64,000 nucleotides of DNA from Mycobacterium stomatepiae. Lineage in GTDB: Bacteria > Actinomycetota > Actinomycetes > Mycobacteriales > Mycobacteriaceae. The DNA lies in assembly GCF_010731715.1 (NCBI RefSeq), contig NZ_AP022587.1, positions 1,612,001-1,676,000 on the forward strand, read 5' to 3'. Numbering within the stretch: position 1 is the stretch's first letter; each line of letters begins with the position of its first letter. Shown here in pieces: positions 58,592 through 64,000 of the stretch. A model generated the notes under the pieces. It saw only the letters and a program-made list of their open reading frames with translations, searched no databases and had not been told where the DNA came from. Position numbers and translations under genes: made by a program.

Positions 58592-59835
58592 CTCAGCAGA
58601 CCCTTCGCGATGTGGGTTACCTGGACCTCGTTGCTGCCGGCGTAAATCATCAGCGACTTGGCATCGCGGGCCAGCTGCTCGACGCGGTATTCGGCCATAT
58701 AGCCGTTGCCGCCGAACAACTGCACGGCCTCCATCGCCACCTCGGTGGCCGTCTCCGAGGAGTACAGCTTGACCGCCGACGCCTCGGCCAGCGTCAGCGG
58801 CTTGCCGGCCTGCTGACGCTCGATCGTCATGAACACCATGTTCTGCACGTTCATCCGGGCGATCTCCATCTTCGCCAGCTTCAGCTGGATCAGCTGGAAC
58901 TGCCCGATGTTCTTGCCCCACAGCGTGCGGGTCTTCGCGTATTCCACACAGAGCCGGTGACATTCGTCGATGATGCCCAGCGCCATCATCGCGATCCCGA
59001 TCCGCTCGGCGGCGAAGTTGTCGCGGGCTGATTCGCGGCCGTCGCCGCTGGCGTGCTGTTCGCTCTCGCCGAGCAGCCGGTCCGGGGTCAGCCGCACGTT
59101 GTCGAAGAACAACTCGCCGGTCGGCGAGGACATCATGCCCATCTTCTTGAACGGCTTGCCCTGCGTCAGGCCTTCCATCCCCGCGTCGAGCACGAAAACC
59201 AGCACCGGACGGTTCCGCTTGTCCTGCTTGTCCGGGCCCGCGTTGCCTTCGTCGAGTTTCGCGTAGACGACCAGGACGTCGGCGTAGGGCCCGTTGGTGA
59301 TGAACGTCTTCTGCCCGTTGAGGATGTAGTCCTCGCCATCGCGCTTCACGTAAGTCTTCATGCCACCGAACGCGTCCGAGCCGCAGTCCGGTTCGGTAAT
59401 CGCCCACGCCGCAATCTTTTCCAGCGTCATCAGCTCGGGCAGCCAGCGCTCCTTCTGGGCCAGCGTGCCGCGGCTCATGATGGTCGCCGCGCCCAGGCCG
59501 AGGCTCACCGACGCGGTACTCAGCAGTCCGATGCTGACCCGCGCGATCTCGGAAACCAGCACTGCGACCATCGACTGCTGGCCGCTCATGCCGCCGGAAT
59601 CGTCTGCGCTGCTCTGCTTTTCACCGCCGGCCTCGGCGCGCTCGCGGTCCAGCATCTTCTTGACCGACTCGGCGGCCATGGCGTCGAGGCCGAACTGGCT
59701 GAAAAACTTCCGGGCGATCGGATACGGCGACAGCGCACCGGTTTCCAGTTCGTCCAGATGCGGGCGAATCTCCTTGTCCACGAACTGACGAACGGCATCC
59801 CGCATCATCAGATCGGTCTCGGACCACTCGATCAT
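58588..59835 (-). CDS. fadE21: FadE21, acyl-CoA dehydrogenase
   Basis: A 415-aa acyl-CoA dehydrogenase. WAITEPDCGSDAFGGMKT (substrate/FAD), LNGQKTFITNGPYAD, and LFGGNGYMAEYRVEQLARD are intact. An unusual charged insertion (DRERAEAGGEKQSSADDSGG) lies at about residues 62-82. Located as Rv2789c; 25 bp after ltp1 on the same strand, so probably co-transcribed. Confidence 0.93.
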   Translation of the reverse strand: MIEWSETDLMMRDAVRQFVDKEIRPHLDELETGALSPYPIARKFFSQFGLDAMAAESVKKMLDRERAEAGGEKQSSADDSGGMSGQQSMVAVLVSEIARVSIGLLSTASVSLGLGAATIMSRGTLAQKERWLPELMTLEKIAAWAITEPDCGSDAFGGMKTYVKRDGEDYILNGQKTFITNGPYADVLVVYAKLDEGNAGPDKQDKRNRPVLVFVLDAGMEGLTQGKPFKKMGMMSSPTGELFFDNVRLTPDRLLGESEQHASGDGRESARDNFAAERIGIAMMALGIIDECHRLCVEYAKTRTLWGKNIGQFQLIQLKLAKMEIARMNVQNMVFMTIERQQAGKPLTLAEASAVKLYSSETATEVAMEAVQLFGGNGYMAEYRVEQLARDAKSLMIYAGSNEVQVTHIAKGLLS

Positions 59836-59860
59836 GGTGTTTCCCCCGGCCGCGCGCCGC

Positions 59861-61051
59861 TCAGCGCTCGGCCCGCTGGTACGCGGTGACGACGGCGGCC
59901 CCGCCCAGCCCGATGTTGTGTTGCAGTGCGGCGCTGACGTTGTCGACCTGACGCTTGTCGGCCTGGCCGCGCAGCTGCCAGTTCAGCTCGGCGCACTGCG
60001 CCAACCCGGTCGCACCCAGTGGGTGGCCCTTGGAGATCAGGCCGCCGGACGGGTTGACCACCCAGCGTCCGCCGTAGGTGGTGTCGCCGTTGTCGATCAG
60101 CTTGGGCGCCTCACCCTCGCCGCACAGGCCAAGGGCTTCGTAGAGCAGCAGCTCGTTGGCCGAAAAGCAGTCGTGCAGCTCGATCACCTGGAAGTCCTCC
60201 GGCCCCAGGCCGGACTGGTGGTAAACCCGTTCCGCCGCTTGCACATTCATGTCGTAGCCGATCAGACCCTTGGCGCTGCCGTCGAAGGTGGACTTGAAGT
60301 CGGTCGTCATCGCCTGCCCGACGATCTCCACCGCCTGACCGGCCAGCGAGTGCCGGTCGACGAAAGCCTCCGAGGCCAGGATCGCCGCGCCCGAACCGTC
60401 CGAGGTCGGCGAGCACTGCAGCTTGGTCAGCGGGTCGTAGATCATCTTCGCGGCCAGGATGTCGTCGAGGGTGTACTCGTCTTGGAACTGGGCGAACGGA
60501 TTGTTCACCGAATGCTTGTGGTTCTTGTAGCCGATCTTGGCGAAGTGCTCGGCGGTGCTGCCGTACTGCTTCATGTGTTCGCGCCCGGCCGCGCCGAACA
60601 TCCAGGGCGCCACCGGGAAGGCGAACTCGCTGATCTCGGCCATGGCCTTGACGTGCTTGTCCATCGGATTGGTGCGGTCTTCATAGGTCGACGACAGCGA
60701 TCCGGGCTTCATCTTCTCGAACCCCAGCGCGATCGTGCAGTCGGCCAACCCGCCGCGAATCGCCTGCGCCGCCAGGAACAGCGCGGTGGAGCCGGTCGAA
60801 CAGTTGTTGTTGACGTTGACGATCGGGATGCCGGTCAGGCCCAGCTCGTAGAGCGCGCGCTGCCCCGCGGTCGACTCGCCGTAGACGTAGCCGACGTAAC
60901 CCTGCTCGATCTCGCTGTAGTCGATGCCCGCGTCGGTCAACGCGTTAGTCCCCGACTCCCGCGCCATGTCCGGGTAGTCCCAGCCCTCGCGGCGGCCCGG
61001 CTTCTCGAACTTCGTCATGCCGACGCCGATGACATAAACCTTGTTGGACAT
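59861..61051 (-). CDS. ltp1: Ltp1, lipid-transfer-protein/thiolase-like enzyme
   Basis: A 396-aa thiolase-superfamily SCP-x-type protein. Nucleophile Cys in [12 protein letters not shown], His in [10 protein letters not shown], and [11 protein letters not shown] are present. Such proteins catalyse retro-thiolase or retro-aldol steps on lipid or sterol side chains. ATG 61051 ([11 protein letters not shown]) is chosen over a longer frame to 61117. Operon with fadE21 (Rv2790c-Rv2789c order). Confidence 0.92.
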   Translation of the reverse strand: MSNKVYVIGVGMTKFEKPGRREGWDYPDMARESGTNALTDAGIDYSEIEQGYVGYVYGESTAGQRALYELGLTGIPIVNVNNNCSTGSTALFLAAQAIRGGLADCTIALGFEKMKPGSLSSTYEDRTNPMDKHVKAMAEISEFAFPVAPWMFGAAGREHMKQYGSTAEHFAKIGYKNHKHSVNNPFAQFQDEYTLDDILAAKMIYDPLTKLQCSPTSDGSGAAILASEAFVDRHSLAGQAVEIVGQAMTTDFKSTFDGSAKGLIGYDMNVQAAERVYHQSGLGPEDFQVIELHDCFSANELLLYEALGLCGEGEAPKLIDNGDTTYGGRWVVNPSGGLISKGHPLGATGLAQCAELNWQLRGQADKRQVDNVSAALQHNIGLGGAAVVTAYQRAER

Positions 61052-61159
61052 AGCGCGCGCCTTCCGGAGATGTGGGCAAGTTGACACCCGTCTAGTCCGG
61101 AGCTTAGCGGGGCACACTTGGTCGCTGGAACCCCCGCCGCGGCTCGCGCGCCCGACGCG

Positions 61160-61963
61160 TCAGGCAGGGTCGACGAAGACCGGGTCCTCCCCCGACATGC
61201 CGGCCACCACGGCGGCAAGCTGATTCGGCTTGCCGATCAGCCCGACTTGCAGCTCGGATTCGCGTTTGAGGGCGGCCGCGGCGTCGTTGCTGAGCCAAGT
61301 TTCGTCGTAGAGGCGCTTGGCGGCGCGGACGGCATCGGGTGATTTCCGCGCGATCTCGTCGGCGAGTTCCAGCGCCGAGGCCAGCGGGTCGTCACTGATC
61401 CGGGTCACCAGTCCGAGCGCCAAAGCCTCGCTGCCAGGCACAATGCGGCCGCTGAAGGTCAACTCCTTGGCAACGTCGATCGGCACGAGTCGTGGGAGTG
61501 TCTGCGTGATGGCCATGTCGGGAACCAGCCCCCACTTGACCTCCATGATGGACAGCTTCGCATCGGGTGCGGCGATCCGGATGTCGGCGCCCAGCGCGAT
61601 CTGCAGACCGCCGCCGAAGCAATTGCCGTGAATCGCGGCGATGACCGGCGCCGGCACCAGCGACCAGTCATAGGCCACCCGCTGTGCGAAGTTGGCCACC
61701 CGGTCGCTGTCGCGCTCCAGCAGAACGCCGGTGCCACCGCTTCCGGACATGAAGCTCGCGACGTCCAGGCCCGAGCAGAAGCTCTTCCCCTCGCCGTGCA
61801 ACACGACCACGCGAACCGAATTATCTTGCGCCAGTTGCGCTGCCGCATTCATCAAGCCCTCGAACATGGCTTGGTCCAGCGCATTGTGCTTGTCGGTGCG
61901 CACCATCGTCACCGTGGCCACGCCACCGTCCCCGATACGCACCCGGACCCTGTCTTCGCTCAC
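61160..61963 (-). CDS. Enoyl-CoA hydratase/isomerase family protein
   Basis: A 267-aa crotonase-fold protein: VRTDKHNALDQAMFEGL, CSGLDVASF and the oxyanion loop HGNCFGGGLQIALGADIRIA. Glu near IMEVKWGLVPD fits isomerases/hydratases. GTG start. It precedes ltp1-fadE21 on the strand with a 108-bp gap, giving a small beta-oxidation group. The M. tuberculosis site holds insertion-sequence genes by recollection; none are here. Confidence 0.88.
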   Translation of the reverse strand: MSEDRVRVRIGDGGVATVTMVRTDKHNALDQAMFEGLMNAAAQLAQDNSVRVVVLHGEGKSFCSGLDVASFMSGSGGTGVLLERDSDRVANFAQRVAYDWSLVPAPVIAAIHGNCFGGGLQIALGADIRIAAPDAKLSIMEVKWGLVPDMAITQTLPRLVPIDVAKELTFSGRIVPGSEALALGLVTRISDDPLASALELADEIARKSPDAVRAAKRLYDETWLSNDAAAALKRESELQVGLIGKPNQLAAVVAGMSGEDPVFVDPA

Positions 61964-62060
61964 TCGTGGAACTTACCGCGACGTTTAACCCGAGCCACTG
62001 CAGGGCAGGCTGGATATCGGTGCGACGCGCCCAATCCCCGCCCGATATGCGTACGCTCGA

Positions 62061-62937
62061 ATGAACACCAACGACGAAAGAATCACGACCATGAAGGCAA
62101 CGGTCACGCCCGAAGCCGCCCCCGTGATCGCCGAGATCGCCCAGCGCCACGGACTATCCCAAGAAGCGGTGTTGTCCATGCTGTTCGCGCTGCGCGCCGG
62201 CGGCGGCACCATGGCCCAGTTCTCGATTCCCGAGCTCGGCGGCAGCGGGCAATGGATGCGCGGCGGGATGACGATGGTCGGCGACATGTTCGACAACGCG
62301 CTGAAGGCGCGCGTCGACGCGCTGTGCAACGAGCTGGTTGCGCTGCTGGCCACGACCACGGTATTTCCGCCCTCGGCGGCGCACTCCGAGGCGGGGATGC
62401 TTGCGTCGAACAACTGGTGGCCCGCCGACCTCGGGGTGCCCAGCGCGGCGGGCGCCCAAAACGACGTGCGCTATGCGTTCTTCCCCGGCACTCGGCGGCT
62501 GGCGATCCAGATCGGCGGTGTTACATGGGTTTTCGACACCGGGGAGCACCAGATCGGCGGCGTGCAACAGCAGCAGGGCGGCGGCTACGGCTCGGTGGTT
62601 TTCACCAGCCAGTTGGGCACCTTCGGCGTATCGAGTTTGCGTGACCTCGGGGCGCCGCCGACGACGCAAGCCCAGTCCGCCGCACCCCCGCCGGCTCCCG
62701 CTCCACCCGCTCCGCAGTATCAGTCGCAGCAGTCCGGCCTGCCGCTGCAGTTCACACCCGAGCCGCCGCGGGCCGCGGCCGGCCGCACCCGAGCCGTCCA
62801 AGCCCACTTCCGGTCAGTCCGAGGATGCCGCGGCCATCGTCGCGGCCATCGAGTCGCTCGCCGGATTGCATCAGCGCGGCATCCTCTCCGACGAGGAGTT
62901 CGCCACGAAAAAGGCGGAACTGCTCAGCCGGCTCTGA
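62061..62937 (+). pseudogene. SHOCT-domain protein with apparent frameshift before the SHOCT tail
   Basis: The frame from ATG 62061 gives about 240 residues: an N-terminal helical region, a globular part (NDVRYAFFPGTRRLAIQIGG, QIGGVQQQQGGGYGSVVFT) and a Pro/Ala linker ending LPLQFTPEPP. It then runs into Arg-rich nonsense to 62945. A different frame carries PAAPEPSKPTSGQSEDAA and the SHOCT domain LAGLHQRGILSDEEFATKKAEL, ending at 62937. One surplus base in the GC-rich stretch near 62765-62790 (CCGCGGGCCGCGG) explains it. ATG 62091 is an alternative start. Function unknown. Confidence 0.75.
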
Positions 62938-62941
62938 CGGC

Positions 62942-63835
62942 CTAGAGGGTCGCGGGGCGAATCACCACGACGGACTTGGTCCGCGAACCCTCGTCGCGCA
63001 GCAGCGCGATCACCCGGCCGGCGTCGTCGCTGGCGGCATACACACCGTCGATTCCGGCCGGTGACAACGGCCGGCCGTGGCCGGTCGCCTGCGCCTCGTC
63101 GGGGGTCAGCACCCGGCGCGGGAACACCAGCAGGCAAGCGTCGTCCAGGGTCCAGCTCAGCCGCGGCTGCGCGACGAGTTCCTCGAGTGTGCGCGCCTGG
63201 TCGAGCCCGAAGCGCCCGACGCGGGTGCGCCGCAACGACGTCAGATGCCCGCCCACCCCGAGCGCGTTGCCCAGGTCGCGGGCCAGTGCACGGATGTAGG
63301 TGCCCGACGAGCAGTCGACGTCGACGTCGAGGTCGATCAGCGAGCCGGGCCGCCGCGTAGCCGACACCTCGAACCGGTCGATGCGCACCGGGCGGGCCTT
63401 GAGGTCGACGGCCTCCCCCTCGCGGACTAATTGATAGGCGCGACGGCCGCCGACCTTGATCGCACTGACCGCCGACGGCACCTGCTCGATGTCGCCGCGC
63501 AGCGCGGCAACGGCCGTCGCGATCACCTCGTCGGTCAAATGCGAGGCCGAAATACTGTGCAGCAGTTCACCTTCGGCATCTTCGGTGGAGGTGGTCTGGC
63601 CCAGGCGGATTGTGGCGGCGTACGACTTGCCCGACGCCGTCAACAGGCCGAGGATCTTGGTGGCCCGGTCGATTCCGAGCACCAGCACGCCGGTGGCCAT
63701 CGGGTCCAGGGTGCCGGCGTGGCCCACCCGCCGGGTGGAAAAGATTCGCCGGCAGCGCCCCACCACGTCGTGGCTGGTCATACCGGCCGGCTTGTCGACG
63801 ACGAGAATGCCTGGGCCGGTGGGGCTTTCGGTCAT
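62942..63835 (-). CDS. truB: TruB, tRNA pseudouridine-55 synthase
   Basis: A 297-aa pseudouridine synthase making psi55 in tRNA T-loops. Catalytic Asp44 is in [36 protein letters not shown] and [15 protein letters not shown] are conserved. A C-terminal PUA-like part follows. Its ATG overlaps the pptT stop (ATGA). Same order as Rv2794c-Rv2793c. Confidence 0.96.
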   Translation of the reverse strand: MTESPTGPGILVVDKPAGMTSHDVVGRCRRIFSTRRVGHAGTLDPMATGVLVLGIDRATKILGLLTASGKSYAATIRLGQTTSTEDAEGELLHSISASHLTDEVIATAVAALRGDIEQVPSAVSAIKVGGRRAYQLVREGEAVDLKARPVRIDRFEVSATRRPGSLIDLDVDVDCSSGTYIRALARDLGNALGVGGHLTSLRRTRVGRFGLDQARTLEELVAQPRLSWTLDDACLLVFPRRVLTPDEAQATGHGRPLSPAGIDGVYAASDDAGRVIALLRDEGSRTKSVVVIRPATL

Positions 63836-64000
63836 AGCACGATCGCGGTGAGCACGATCCCGCGGTCGACCGACCAGCGACCGCGCAGCGCGGTCAGCGG
63901 CGGACCCGACAGCGCCTCCGGATCGATCAGAATCTGCGAGACAAACGTGCCGCCCGCCGGTCCGTCGGCCTCGAAACTGATGCGGGCGTCTTCGAAGCCC
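63832..64000 (-). CDS. pptT: PptT, 4'-phosphopantetheinyl transferase (3' end only)
   Basis: The last 56 codons are present, ending [21 protein letters not shown] and TGA at 63832-63834. That tail and the overlap with truB match PptT, which activates the acyl carrier proteins for mycolic acid and polyketide synthesis. The catalytic part lies beyond the right edge. Confidence 0.85.
   Translation of the reverse strand, partial: GFEDARISFEADGPAGGTFVSQILIDPEALSGPPLTALRGRWSVDRGIVLTAIVL

Overview
The window is high-GC actinobacterial chromosome and, judged by gene content and order, comes from a Mycobacterium, most likely a slow grower. From memory of the M. tuberculosis map it runs colinearly from miaB (Rv2733c) to pptT (Rv2794c), with most genes on the minus strand. 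The recA gene is intact and has no intein, and no PE_PGRS gene, lppU, vapBC pair or insertion sequence is visible. No species is named. No tRNA, rRNA or CRISPR array was found.

Layout. 1-3.2 kb: partial miaB, recX overlapping recA, a recA regulatory region with a PafBC-type promoter and a LexA box, and then, divergently, a cobalamin riboswitch upstream of a FhuF-like Fe-S protein. 3.2-11 kb: a DUF3046 protein, a glycosyltransferase, ephG, the envelope-stress set clgR-pspA-pspM, pgsA3, argA and ftsK. 11-15.5 kb: a small plus-strand operon (monooxygenase, mycofactocin-type SDR, methyltransferase), then an accessory ESX-1-type cassette (EspC-like, EspA/EspE-like and a divergent EspL-like gene). 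15.5-25 kb: RNase J, dapA, thyX, a type I modification module (hsdM-hsdS, no hsdR) coupled to an AlkX/YcaQ-type DNA glycosylase, a DivIVA-like protein, dfrA and thyA.

25-36 kb: lipid catabolism. It holds a dienelactone hydrolase, a glycosyltransferase, two acyl-CoA dehydrogenases, an SDR, a single-chain biotin-dependent acyl-CoA carboxylase, an AMP-forming acyl-CoA ligase and a thioesterase. 36-46.6 kb: flavodoxin-like protein, dapB, a 13E12-type HNH protein, a reductase plus Rieske oxygenase pair with a divergent TetR, a GNAT, a PDR-type ferredoxin reductase, an EphD-like hydrolase-SDR fusion and a di-iron-like protein. 46.6-64 kb: aldR/ald, a class A beta-lactamase, nitronate monooxygenase, pepR, pnp, rpsO, ribF, an MntR/SirR regulator, a TetR/P450 pair, fadE21, ltp1, an enoyl-CoA hydratase, a SHOCT protein, truB and the 3' end of pptT.

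Several accessory genes look freshly damaged: single-base frameshifts in a fadE, the FhuF-like gene, the Rieske gene and the SHOCT gene, an in-frame amber codon in the acyl-CoA ligase, and a missing start codon in the methyltransferase. The housekeeping genes are all open. Either these lesions are early pseudogenisation or some are assembly indels.
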